In this document: positions 1 through 7,353 of the stretch, piece after piece
Numbering within the stretch: the stretch's first letter is position 1
Layout of the letters: the number at the start of each line of letters is the position of its first letter
NCBI GenBank assembly: GCA_023398855.1
Contig: JAEWRS010000277.1
Coordinates: forward strand, 1 to 15,955
Length of the DNA stretch: 15,955 nucleotides
Source: Bacillota bacterium
GTDB lineage: Bacteria > Bacillota > Clostridia > Lachnospirales > Lachnospiraceae
Direction of reading: 5' to 3'
Notes under the pieces: generated by a model
What the model was told of the DNA's origin: nothing
Seen by the model: only the letters and a program-made list of their open reading frames with translations
Database searches by the model: none
Translations under genes and position numbers: made by a program

Positions 1-214
1 GGAATATTTCGTTATACCATCATGGTATACTACATTATATTATCAAGATAAAAATATGCTACAACTCCATAGACAAAATCCTTCACGGCTATCATTTGTT
101 AGCTGTTAGGATGAGCTATCTGAATGAGAAATTTGCGGTACTTTGCTGCGTTGTTTCACATGAAAACAAAATATATTTGTTCGTAACAATGCCGAAAATA
201 TCTTTATATAATTG
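1..214. other. Non-coding left edge, AT-rich, no supported gene
   Basis: This stretch lies downstream of the leftward lyase gene. The short open frame that begins near 96 runs antisense into the lyase and has no convincing SD, so I do not call it. No GC-rich stem followed by a T-run is present in either direction, so I cannot place the lyase operon's terminator. The one ordered element is a perfect palindrome at 13-29: arms TATACCAT and ATGGTATA around a central C. It may be an operator for a gene beyond the left edge. Confidence 0.5.
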
Positions 215-2017
215 CTATATGGTTAAAATTAATTCATTTTTGTCCATGGTGACCAATAACCGGTATACATCATGCTTCCATGTAATTTTAAGACGCTCAT
301 CAGTGATTGGAATCACCTCTTTTTGTATTTTGGATGCACCATAAATAAGGAAACTGCCTAAGTCTCCTACCTTTACGGTATCTCCATTTACTACCGGCTC
401 CTCATAAAACATAAGAGACAAGACTGGATTTGGAAGGTCTCCTTCGTAGTAATCCGATATAATAATTCCCTTTCCCTTTTTAAGGACAGCGTTTCGGGTA
501 TAAGATCTGATCCTTTTATCCGGATAAGCAGAAGTCAGGTCCATAAAGATCCGGCAATCGGAAGCTCCTAGCCGGTGAGCTACATTTTTTGCCCGGAAGT
601 CTGCACCGGCCTCTTGCATGATCTGAGTCTGACCGTCAAAAAAGGTTGGGAGGTTATGATAGCAGGACTGCATGGCCCAAATCTCATAGCGGTCTTTTGA
701 AAAGGTCTTCTTTGTATAAGTTTCTACTCCCACGTCAATAAACATTGGTTTTCCATTCTTATAAACGGTAAAGCTCCCTGTGTCATTATGGTTATGGCTG
801 TCGTCATTATCCCCTGCCTTTACGGCCAGATAAAGCTGCTCATCCCTAGCAATGAAAATTCCCACACTCTCATACCAGAAATCCCTATGGACAATAGGGG
901 TTATCCCAAAGGAAGTCATTTCTTTATGGGTAAAAACTGTCTGAAGGCGGTAAAACAGGTTGTGCTCGTCACTTGTCAGTGGATCTTCACTGCGCAGGTA
1001 ATCCTGTGCGGCAAAGGACATAAGCTCTTTGCTGCCGGTCCGCTTGCCAAACAGGAATTCTCTGGCTCCGCAACGACCGGCAATGGGAGAGCAGTCAGCA
1101 AAATTTACGTAATAGGCATCATCAATGTGGGCGGTCAAAATATAGGATGCAATGTTCTTGATTTTCTTGTTTTCATATACAGAGAGAAACGTATTATCTG
1201 AAATTTCGTTTAAAACCTCCAGGCAGTTAAACAGACAAAGCCCTGCGTGGCGGTAATACTGGGCGCCTTCGTCACAGCAGCCGTCTTCCCCGTATTCATC
1301 CAGAAAATAGTCCATGCTTTTGCAAGCCTTTTTAAATATTTTTTCCTTGTGTGCCAGGGGAAGTTCTCTTGTAAAGGCAGAGAGAAGCACATTTTGGGTA
1401 CACCATACCGTCCAATTGTTCATGTGGCTGGTTCCATCCCCCATCCACCAGAAGTGTTCCTTAAGATAAGGGGTAAAGATCCGCTCATCAAGATTTTTAT
1501 TGATCATCTTTGAAAGCAAGGGAGTAACGGAAAGCAGTTCCTGCCTTAAGAGATATTCCGCTATGGAAAGGACTGAGGCTGTTTCTGCTGCGAAGAGGTC
1601 AATTACCGGGCGGGTGATATCAGGAAGGATCAAGGGAGGAGTATCCCGTATGTAGGAATTGTGGGCAGGAAGCTGCCAGGCATGTTCCTCGCAGATCAGA
1701 TAAAGCCCGTTGATGATATCATCAAGGAAGCGGCCCTTATACTCTGCACATTCAGCCAGCACAAGGGCATTGAGAACAGTTCTTCTTAAAAACAGTTTAT
1801 CCTGGAAATGGCTTCTGTTCCCGGTTCTTGTAAATTCCATATAATCGGTTGCAGTTAAGGCAGGATAATCATAATGCAGGAAAGCTTCTCCGTTGGCAAT
1901 GAGGCGGTCTTTCAGATCCTTAGGGAGGCAATCCCAGGAGTTGCGGTCAGAGGCCTGGAAAAAGGGGGCAAAGCTTGACAATGGTTTTTGCAGGTTTTTT
2001 GTAAGTTCTGTAATCAT
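215..2017 (-). CDS. Heparinase II/III-family polysaccharide lyase, cytoplasmic
   Basis: A 600-residue protein of the heparinase II/III superfamily. These lyases cleave uronate-containing glycans by beta-elimination and leave a 4,5-unsaturated uronate. The N-terminal half (about 30-340) is helix-rich, as expected for the (alpha/alpha) toroid. The C-terminal half begins with the hallmark HNHNDTGSF at 408-416 and looks like the beta-sandwich domain. By spacing against known heparinases, candidate catalytic residues are Asn200/201 (MNNW), Tyr254/255 (QYYRH), His408/410 and His454 (YHN). This is inferred, not aligned. There is no signal peptide, so it should act inside the cell on imported oligosaccharides, unlike the periplasmic Bacteroides/Pedobacter enzymes. 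The ATG at 2017 has AAGGAG about 10 bases upstream, overlapping the stop of the response regulator gene 12 bases away, so it is last in a three-gene leftward operon. The exact PL family and substrate cannot be read from sequence; the GH88 gene nearby supports a uronate polymer. Confidence 0.85.
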   Translation of the reverse strand: MITELTKNLQKPLSSFAPFFQASDRNSWDCLPKDLKDRLIANGEAFLHYDYPALTATDYMEFTRTGNRSHFQDKLFLRRTVLNALVLAECAEYKGRFLDDIINGLYLICEEHAWQLPAHNSYIRDTPPLILPDITRPVIDLFAAETASVLSIAEYLLRQELLSVTPLLSKMINKNLDERIFTPYLKEHFWWMGDGTSHMNNWTVWCTQNVLLSAFTRELPLAHKEKIFKKACKSMDYFLDEYGEDGCCDEGAQYYRHAGLCLFNCLEVLNEISDNTFLSVYENKKIKNIASYILTAHIDDAYYVNFADCSPIAGRCGAREFLFGKRTGSKELMSFAAQDYLRSEDPLTSDEHNLFYRLQTVFTHKEMTSFGITPIVHRDFWYESVGIFIARDEQLYLAVKAGDNDDSHNHNDTGSFTVYKNGKPMFIDVGVETYTKKTFSKDRYEIWAMQSCYHNLPTFFDGQTQIMQEAGADFRAKNVAHRLGASDCRIFMDLTSAYPDKRIRSYTRNAVLKKGKGIIISDYYEGDLPNPVLSLMFYEEPVVNGDTVKVGDLGSFLIYGASKIQKEVIPITDERLKITWKHDVYRLLVTMDKNELILTI

Positions 2018-2029
2018 AATGAATACTCC

Positions 2030-3646
2030 TTATTTGTTTTCGTCAGGACTGGCGGTATTTTGTTGTACAAATTCCCGGGGAGATAGTCCGGTAACTTTTT
2101 TAAATACTCGGCTGAAATAAAAAGCACTTTCAAAACCCAGCTGATCCGCAGCCTCATAGATTTTCATATCCTGTTCAATAAGGAGGGATTTGGCCTTGTT
2201 GACTTTTGCCTGGGCAATGTACTCAGAAAAACCTACCCTGCAGTTTTTCTTAAACAGGATGCTTAAATAATTAGGGCTTAAGCCAAATACTCCGGCTACT
2301 TCGTTCAGAGTGAGTTTTTCTGATATATGGTTGTTGATATATTTTTGAACATTGGTGATGACATGGGCTTTATAAGTTTTTCGCTTCGACCGCAGCACAT
2401 CGCAAAGGCCGTCACGGAAGATCCTCATCCACTCAGCAATCTGCTCCACATTTGTAAACCGGTATATAGAGCGGTAGCTGTCATTGTAAGAGGAAAAGAT
2501 TTCCGCCATATTTTCTTCCCCGTCAGGAAGAAGGGAGAGAGCCAGGTAAAGGATGTTGCAGGCGCCATCCGCTGCCTGGGAAAACCGCAGGGGATGGGCT
2601 TCAAACAGATCAATGATTTCCGACAGGATACGGTATAAGATATCAGTGTCAAATTCATTGAATGCCTTGGTTATTTCATTTTTAAATATTGAAATGTTAA
2701 AAGCGTTACGAAGAGATGCCGCATCACTGCCCGTAAATAGCACGATGGCCTGGTCAGGAGAGGTGCGCCCAAAGGCCTGGCGTGCCTCCTGGTAAGATTC
2801 GCTGATCTTCATAGGCTGACTGACGGGAGTTCCGATTCCTGCCAGGACGGTCACATTAAAATAGTTGCGTATCATATCCGATGTATTTTGGAACGCATTG
2901 AAAATATCCTCTTTCCGGTAAGCGGCCTGATCAGAAAGGTGGAATACTACGGCAAAGTGTTTCATATCAAGACTCACCACATAAGCGGGAAGATGCCTGC
3001 CGATGATTTCCTTTGCCATCTGCAAAGCGCTGTTATAGAGGTTCATGAGCTTTCCATGCTCCATTTCCTTGTGGACTTCTTCCCGTATCTGGCAAAGAGC
3101 TGTAAAATAGCAGTTTTCAGAAAAATCCAGCTTTAAGTCTCTGGACTGGAGCTCAAACTGTTCTTCGTTGTCAAAAAGATTATGTAAGAGACGCATAAAA
3201 AATTTTTCATAATAGCTTTGTAAAAGAGGCCTGCCCGAATCCTTATATTCCATGGAAACCTTAAGAGTTTCTAATCGGGAGAGAGCTTTTTTTACGGATT
3301 CTTCCAGGGCTTTCGCGTTTAATTCCAGCTTGATTAAATAGTCTACTGCCTCATAGGACATTGCTTCTTTGATCAGTTGGAATTCCTCATAGCTTGTAAG
3401 GAAAATAAACAGGGGGATCTTTCCATAGGTTTCCCGGCAAGCCTTTGCCAGTGTAAGTCCGTTCATAATAGGCATGCGTATATCTGTAATAACAATTTCC
3501 GGGGAATATTCTGCAATCATTTCCAGGGCAGCTTTCCCGTTCATGGCGGTTCCGCAGATTTCAATGCCGAAATCTACCCAGTTTATCATAGATTTTATTC
3601 CGATCTGAACCAGTGGTTCATCATCGGCAATCAATAATTTCGTCAT
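2030..3646 (-). CDS. Response regulator, REC plus AraC-type HTH (YesN-like)
   Basis: A 538-residue DNA-binding response regulator. The receiver domain spans about 1-120, with the acidic pair Asp8/Asp9, phospho-acceptor Asp55 (VITDIRMP), Thr84 and Lys106. The middle (about 130-420) is the poorly conserved linker usual in this family. Residues about 430-528 form a two-helix-turn-helix AraC domain, with LTLNEVAGVFGLSPNYLSIL and a final GLSPREF. It starts 5 bases after the kinase stop codon, and its SD (GAAAGG) lies in the last kinase codons, so the pair is translated together. Known relatives activate neighbouring sugar ABC operons; here the likely target is the divergent binding-protein promoter. 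Direct repeats at 5734 and 5745 are candidate binding sites. Confidence 0.93.
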   Translation of the reverse strand: MTKLLIADDEPLVQIGIKSMINWVDFGIEICGTAMNGKAALEMIAEYSPEIVITDIRMPIMNGLTLAKACRETYGKIPLFIFLTSYEEFQLIKEAMSYEAVDYLIKLELNAKALEESVKKALSRLETLKVSMEYKDSGRPLLQSYYEKFFMRLLHNLFDNEEQFELQSRDLKLDFSENCYFTALCQIREEVHKEMEHGKLMNLYNSALQMAKEIIGRHLPAYVVSLDMKHFAVVFHLSDQAAYRKEDIFNAFQNTSDMIRNYFNVTVLAGIGTPVSQPMKISESYQEARQAFGRTSPDQAIVLFTGSDAASLRNAFNISIFKNEITKAFNEFDTDILYRILSEIIDLFEAHPLRFSQAADGACNILYLALSLLPDGEENMAEIFSSYNDSYRSIYRFTNVEQIAEWMRIFRDGLCDVLRSKRKTYKAHVITNVQKYINNHISEKLTLNEVAGVFGLSPNYLSILFKKNCRVGFSEYIAQAKVNKAKSLLIEQDMKIYEAADQLGFESAFYFSRVFKKVTGLSPREFVQQNTASPDENK

Positions 3647-3651
3647 ATATA

Positions 3652-5538
3652 TTACCTTTCGGCTGTTTTGTTTTCTGGATCATGGATATAAGGTATTAAA
3701 ATGGTCATGGTAGTGAATTTACCCAGACAGCTGTCAATGGTAATTCCGTATTCCGTGCCAAAGTCATATTGAATGCGTCTGTTTACATTGCTGATACCCA
3801 CGTGCCGGAAAAATTCTGTCTTGTTCTGCCCGTCAGGTTCCTGTAAGAGAACCTTGTCTATCATATCCTGGGACATGCCAATGCCATTATCTGTTATATC
3901 TATTCTTAAAACCCTTTTCGGCCCCAGGGATTCACTTTTTGCCGAAACGATGATCCTGCCTGCCGTTTTTGCAGGCTCTATCCCGTGGAAAAGGGCGTTT
4001 TCAATGATGGGCTGGAGAGTAAAACGATGGATCTGGCAATCGTATAAGTCTTGGGAACCAATTAGATATTCAATGGTAACGCTGCCCCCGTACCGGTATT
4101 TCTGAATCAGAAAATAGTCTTGTACCAGGTCCAGTTCTTCCCGTAAGGGAATCATGGAGGTGTTTCCCTTTGAAACATTTTTAAGAAGCCGTGCAAGAGC
4201 AGTGGTCATATCTGCAATTCCGTCAGCATTCTGAATGGTAGCCATCCATTTGATGGAATTTAAAGTGTTATATAGGAAATGAGGGTTAATCTGACTTTGC
4301 AGGATCTGGTATTCTAAGTCTTTTTTCTGCTTTTCGTCTGCCACGCGCTTTTCCATCAGAGTAATGATATTATCCGACATGTTATTGATTCCCAGGCCTA
4401 TTTCTCCCAGCTCATGATTCCATTCGATAGCAGTGTCCCTGGAAAAATCTCCTGTAGAGATGTTTTGGATTTTACCGCTGAGTCTGCGAATGGGTTCCAT
4501 GATAATTTTATTTAAAAAAAATGCCAGCAACAGGCCAAGAGAAACAATGGCAAAGCAGATTCCTGCAATAAAAAGAGTGTATAATTTATTCTGCTGTCCA
4601 AACTGCTGTTCAGAAAGCACCTGGGATAAGCTCCAGCCGTCCATGCCTTCAATGGGCCGCTCTACCAGAATCCGCTTTTTTCCGTCATTCATCGTAACAG
4701 AAAAGGCCTTTGTGCCCTTTGAATGAGATTCCTTACCAGATAGTTTCACGGGATTGCTGTAGGGAAGTCTTGTCTCTCTTAATCCCTTTGAATCAATGCC
4801 GTAGGTTTTTTCTCCAATAGTAATAAACAGCATGCTGTCTTCGGGGAGAGGATAGGAAGTCAGGTAATCAGTAAAAAGCCGGGAAGAGATTTCCACATAA
4901 GTCCAGCCAATAATCTCAGAATTGAATTCATTGGTGACCGGGCGGACGATGGGAATGAACTGTTCCTGGCATATATTGGAAAAGGGATCCTTTATCAGAC
5001 CGATCCATAGAAAATCATTGGAGTGATATAGTTTTTCAAAGAAAGTACTATTTGCGATGATCCTGGCCGCATAGGAAGAGGTAGAATTGGCCGCAGCCGC
5101 CATTTGCAGGAAATTCCTTTGGTTAACGGTTGAGACGATGACCCTGGACATATATTCATTGGAACGGGTGTTAAAATATTTATAATATTCTTCCTTTAAG
5201 CGGCTGTGAGAGGACAGTGCCACAGGGCGGAGGTTATCAAAATCCTTGGAGGAAGTGGGAAGCTTTGGCTGATCTTTAAAGGCCTCCAGATATTCCAGGA
5301 TTGCGTTGTTGGAGCAGCACCATTTGCTGAAATAGATGATATCCTTCATATCTGCCCCAATGTTGTTGCTAACGACAGAAAGACTGAATTCCACGGACTG
5401 GATCTGGTTTTTCCTTAAAAATGATTGGAAAACCGAGAAACAGACAGTTGTGGTGAGTACGGTAATGAGCAAAGTGATGGCTGCCGTAAGAACCATAATT
5501 TTTCCCCGTATGGTTTTTGGAATGAGCTTTTTCCACAT
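3652..5538 (-). CDS. Sensor histidine kinase, YesM-like (His_kinase/HATPase)
   Basis: A 628-residue membrane sensor kinase, partner of the adjacent AraC-type regulator. In order: TM1 about 14-36, a long extracellular sensor domain about 37-318 (Cache-like by position, not proven), TM2 about 320-343, HAMP about 344-398, a short coiled coil, the H-box QINPHFLYNTLN with phospho-acceptor His420, N-box QPIIENALFHG (Asn514), G1 box DITDNGIGM (547-555) and GISNVNRRI (581-589). I chose the ATG at 5538. A longer in-frame reading starts from TTG at 5598, but that codon has no SD and sits on a possible -10 element, while the ATG has AGAAGGGA 12 bases upstream and begins MWKKLIPK, a normal N-terminus before TM1. 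It probably senses an extracellular sugar directly or through the binding protein. Confidence 0.93.
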   Translation of the reverse strand: MWKKLIPKTIRGKIMVLTAAITLLITVLTTTVCFSVFQSFLRKNQIQSVEFSLSVVSNNIGADMKDIIYFSKWCCSNNAILEYLEAFKDQPKLPTSSKDFDNLRPVALSSHSRLKEEYYKYFNTRSNEYMSRVIVSTVNQRNFLQMAAAANSTSSYAARIIANSTFFEKLYHSNDFLWIGLIKDPFSNICQEQFIPIVRPVTNEFNSEIIGWTYVEISSRLFTDYLTSYPLPEDSMLFITIGEKTYGIDSKGLRETRLPYSNPVKLSGKESHSKGTKAFSVTMNDGKKRILVERPIEGMDGWSLSQVLSEQQFGQQNKLYTLFIAGICFAIVSLGLLLAFFLNKIIMEPIRRLSGKIQNISTGDFSRDTAIEWNHELGEIGLGINNMSDNIITLMEKRVADEKQKKDLEYQILQSQINPHFLYNTLNSIKWMATIQNADGIADMTTALARLLKNVSKGNTSMIPLREELDLVQDYFLIQKYRYGGSVTIEYLIGSQDLYDCQIHRFTLQPIIENALFHGIEPAKTAGRIIVSAKSESLGPKRVLRIDITDNGIGMSQDMIDKVLLQEPDGQNKTEFFRHVGISNVNRRIQYDFGTEYGITIDSCLGKFTTMTILIPYIHDPENKTAER

Positions 5539-5596
5539 AATAAAATAAAGTCCCTTCTTTCCATGGCTGGTCTCTGGGTTTGGTCTTAATATGTAC

Positions 5597-5625
5597 AAGT
5601 TAGCTTATTTATTGTAAAAAGTCAA
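5597..5625 (-). promoter_or_regulatory. Possible second promoter for the leftward kinase operon
   Basis: Read leftward, TTGACT (5625-5620) and TAACTT (5602-5597) are separated by 17 bases. The -35 is good and the -10 is poor. If used, transcription would start near 5590, downstream of the TTG at 5598, which fits translation from the ATG at 5538. Confidence 0.3.
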
Positions 5626-5652
5626 TGAAAATCAGGCTGTTTCTGAAATACA

Positions 5653-5681
5653 ATTATACTAGTTTGTATACAAAAGAGAAA
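5653..5681 (-). promoter_or_regulatory. Candidate promoter of the kinase-regulator-lyase operon
   Basis: Read leftward, a perfect TATAAT lies at 5658-5653. Seventeen bases further upstream is TTTCTC (5681-5676), a weak -35. The spacer contains the whole TTTGTATACAAA palindrome, so a protein bound there would compete directly with RNA polymerase. Confidence 0.5.
5663..5674. promoter_or_regulatory. Perfect palindrome TTTGTATACAAA, candidate operator
   Basis: This 12-base perfect inverted repeat lies between the -35 and -10 of the leftward promoter. Palindromes with a central GTATAC and flanking T/A runs resemble operators of GntR-family regulators, several of which control uronate genes in Firmicutes. 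That match is from general knowledge, and no GntR gene is present in this window. Confidence 0.45.
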
Positions 5682-5720
5682 TTTTACTGTTTATCATTGA
5701 ATAGTGCATGTTTTAACAAA

Positions 5721-5751
5721 GTGTAAAAAAATTGTGAATAAAAAGTGAATA
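5721..5751 (+). promoter_or_regulatory. Phased GTGAATA direct repeats upstream of the binding-protein promoter
   Basis: GTGAATA occurs at 5734-5740 and again at 5745-5751, exactly 11 bases apart (about one helical turn). A related GTGTAAA begins at 5721. AraC-type regulators commonly bind tandem direct half-sites on one DNA face upstream of a weak promoter. The repeats sit about 43-60 bases upstream of the -10 at 5794, a plausible activator position. Assignment to the neighbouring response regulator is inference. Confidence 0.4.
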
Positions 5752-5770
5752 TTATGAAAGATAATTTCCA

Positions 5771-5799
5771 TTCTTAAACCCTTTATCAGGCGTTATAAT
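5771..5799 (+). promoter_or_regulatory. Candidate promoter of the import operon
   Basis: A perfect TATAAT lies at 5794-5799. The region 17 bases upstream (TTCTTA, 5771-5776) matches the -35 consensus poorly, as expected for a promoter that needs an activator. Transcription would start near 5806, leaving a leader of about 60 bases before the ATG at 5867. Confidence 0.55.
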
Positions 5800-5823
5800 T
5801 TAACCATGGTAAATCACAGGAAA

Positions 5824-5845
5824 TGTGGTTTTCACTGAAAACACA
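5824..5845 (+). other. 5' leader hairpin ahead of the binding-protein SD
   Basis: TGTG (5824-5827) plus TTTTC (5829-5833) pair with GAAAACACA (5837-5845). This makes nine base pairs with one bulged G and a 3-base loop. It ends 8 bases before the SD AGGAGGG (5854-5860), so it leaves the SD free. It could stabilise the 5' end of a highly expressed mRNA. Confidence 0.35.
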
Positions 5846-5866
5846 ATCAAATCAGGAGGGAATACA

Positions 5867-7210
5867 ATGAAAAAAAGAACACTGAGTATTGCTCTGGCAT
5901 GCGCAATAACCGCAGTCAGTCTGGCCGGGTGCAGCGGCGGTTCCAAGGAAACCACGGCAGCAGCCACAGAAGGAACGGCAGCTGAGACTACGAAAGCAAC
6001 AGAAGCTGCCGGCGGTCAGACCACATTAAAATGGTCTGTATGGGATATTGGTTCCACTACATATTACCAGCCTCTTATTGATGCATTTGAAAAGGCGCAT
6101 CCGGATGTGAAAATAGAGATGGTTGATTTAGGTTCTACGGATTATCAGACCGTTCTGGCCACAGAGCTTACCGGAAGCGGATCCGATTTTGACGTTGTTA
6201 CCGTAAAGGATGTTCCCGGCTATATGACGCTGGTTAACAAAGGTGTCTTAGAGTCTCTGGACAGCTACATCAAGTCTGCAGGAGTTGACCTGGCACAGTA
6301 CAAGGGGCTTACTGATCAGATTACGGTGGATGGAAAATTATTTGAGCTTCCATTCCGCAACGACTTCTGGGTTTTATTCTATAACAAAGATATTTTTGAC
6401 AAAGCAGGTATTGCTTATCCAACCAATGACATGACCTTTGAACAGTATGATGCTCTTGCAAGGAGTCTGGCTGTTGAAACTCCAGGCAAAGAGGTTTACG
6501 GCGCTCATTACCACACCTGGAGATCAGCGGTGCAGCTTTTCGGCGTGTTGGATGGAAAGAATACCATACTGGAAGGAAAATACGAATTCTTAAAACCATA
6601 TTATGAAATGGTTTTAAATGATCAGGAAGATGGGATATGCCAGGATTATGCCACACTAAAAACCAGCGGACTGCATTATTCCGGTGCATTTGCCCAGGGA
6701 AATGTTGCAATGATGAACATGGGCACATGGTTTATCTCTACTTTAATGGAGAAAATCCGCACAGGTGAGTACACAGACTGTACGAATTGGGGAATTGTAA
6801 AATATCCTCATGCAGAAGGCGTTGAACCAGGTTCCACCCTTGCTACCATTACTTCTTTGGCAATTCCCGCTAATGCTCCGCACAAGGATCTTGCATGGGA
6901 GTTTATAAACTTTGTGAGCGGTAAAGACGGTGCTGAGATCCTGGCAAAAACAGGTACCATTCCGGCTGTTATGAACAATACGGTTGCTGATTTAGTATCC
7001 AGTACAGAAGGATTCCCTAAAAATGACGGTACCAGCATGGAAGCTCTCAATACATCGAATTTATACTTAGAAATGCCTGTAAATTCAAAGAGCTCTGAGA
7101 TTGAAATTGTATTGAATGAAGCTCATGACGCTATTATGACAGGCAGCATATCAGTTGATGACGGTATTGCCCAGATGAATGAAAAAATAGGTGCAATTTT
7201 GGCGAAATAA
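5867..7210 (+). CDS. ABC sugar transporter solute-binding lipoprotein (CUT1 family)
   Basis: A 447-residue extracellular binding protein of the SBP_bac_1 type. Residues 1-21 form a lipoprotein signal peptide (MKKR then a hydrophobic core) with lipobox LAGC, and Cys22 is the lipidation site. An Ala/Thr/Glu-rich flexible linker follows to about residue 50. The mature domain then shows typical features: KWSVWDIGS, the hinge-region RNDFWVLFYNKDIFDKAG, and AWEFINFVSG near the C-terminal half. I chose the ATG at 5867 because AGGAGGG lies 6 bases upstream and it opens directly on the signal peptide; a GTG 14 codons earlier has no SD. It probably delivers oligosaccharide to the two permeases downstream. 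The ligand is inferred to be a uronate-containing oligosaccharide from the GH88 and lyase genes, not from the protein itself. Confidence 0.94.
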   Translation: MKKRTLSIALACAITAVSLAGCSGGSKETTAAATEGTAAETTKATEAAGGQTTLKWSVWDIGSTTYYQPLIDAFEKAHPDVKIEMVDLGSTDYQTVLATELTGSGSDFDVVTVKDVPGYMTLVNKGVLESLDSYIKSAGVDLAQYKGLTDQITVDGKLFELPFRNDFWVLFYNKDIFDKAGIAYPTNDMTFEQYDALARSLAVETPGKEVYGAHYHTWRSAVQLFGVLDGKNTILEGKYEFLKPYYEMVLNDQEDGICQDYATLKTSGLHYSGAFAQGNVAMMNMGTWFISTLMEKIRTGEYTDCTNWGIVKYPHAEGVEPGSTLATITSLAIPANAPHKDLAWEFINFVSGKDGAEILAKTGTIPAVMNNTVADLVSSTEGFPKNDGTSMEALNTSNLYLEMPVNSKSSEIEIVLNEAHDAIMTGSISVDDGIAQMNEKIGAILAK

Positions 7211-7230
7211 TAAGCCAGACAAGATATTAG

Positions 7231-7263
7231 AATGAGGCGGGCAGCAAAAAGCCCGCCTTATTT
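7231..7263 (+). terminator. GC-rich hairpin between binding-protein and permease genes
   Basis: AGGCGGGC (7235-7242) pairs perfectly with GCCCGCCT (7251-7258) around an 8-base A-rich loop. The stem extends to 12 bp through AATG/TTATT with one G-T pair. The following T-run is short and broken (TTATTT), so this looks like a partial terminator or 3' stabiliser. Such elements usually let the binding protein be made in excess over the permeases. Confidence 0.7.
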
Positions 7264-7272
7264 AAAGAAAAA

Positions 7273-7350
7273 ATGCAGGTATATCCATTTGTTTATCAGG
7301 ATGAAAAACGAGAAAAGGAGGATAAGCCGTTTCATCTGGCTTTTATATAG
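7273..7350 (+). CDS. Possible 25-codon leader ORF upstream of permease 1
   Basis: An ATG at 7273 opens 25 codons (starting MQVYPFVYQDEK, ending PFHLAFI) and stops at TAG 7348-7350. That is 3 bases before the permease ATG and in the same frame. Upstream there is only an A-rich GAAAAA, a weak SD. A ribosome that ends here could restart on the permease, which otherwise lacks a well-placed SD. No similarity is recognised. It may be chance: the coding potential of so short a frame cannot be judged. Confidence 0.25.
   Translation: MQVYPFVYQDEKREKEDKPFHLAFI
7315..7342 (+). promoter_or_regulatory. Distant SD plus hairpin before permease 1
   Basis: The only strong SD (AAGGAGG, 7315-7321) lies 32 bases before the permease ATG, well outside the usual range. 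AAGCC (7324-7328) can pair with GGCTT (7338-7342) around a 9-base loop. Folding it would shorten the effective spacing to about 13 bases. The in-frame TAG at 7348 excludes any earlier start for the permease. Confidence 0.4.
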
Positions 7351-7353
7351 ATT

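Noticed and set aside
151..172. AT-rich inverted repeat as terminator of the lyase operon
   Set aside because: The stem is only about 6 bp of mostly A-T pairs, with no T-run after it in the leftward direction.
96..344. Open frame on the + strand at the left edge
   Set aside because: It runs antisense into the lyase gene, has no SD and encodes nothing recognisable.
5539..5598. A 20-codon N-terminal extension of the first kinase from TTG at 5598
   Set aside because: There is no SD before the TTG, it overlaps a possible -10 element, and the ATG at 5538 has a usable SD and a normal N-terminus before TM1.
5755..5770. Possible cre site TGAAAGATAATTTCCA
   Set aside because: It is too long for a cre site and lacks the central CG.
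5825..5866. GTG start 14 codons ahead of the binding protein
   Set aside because: It has no SD, lies in a leader hairpin, and would put a polar segment before the lipoprotein signal peptide.
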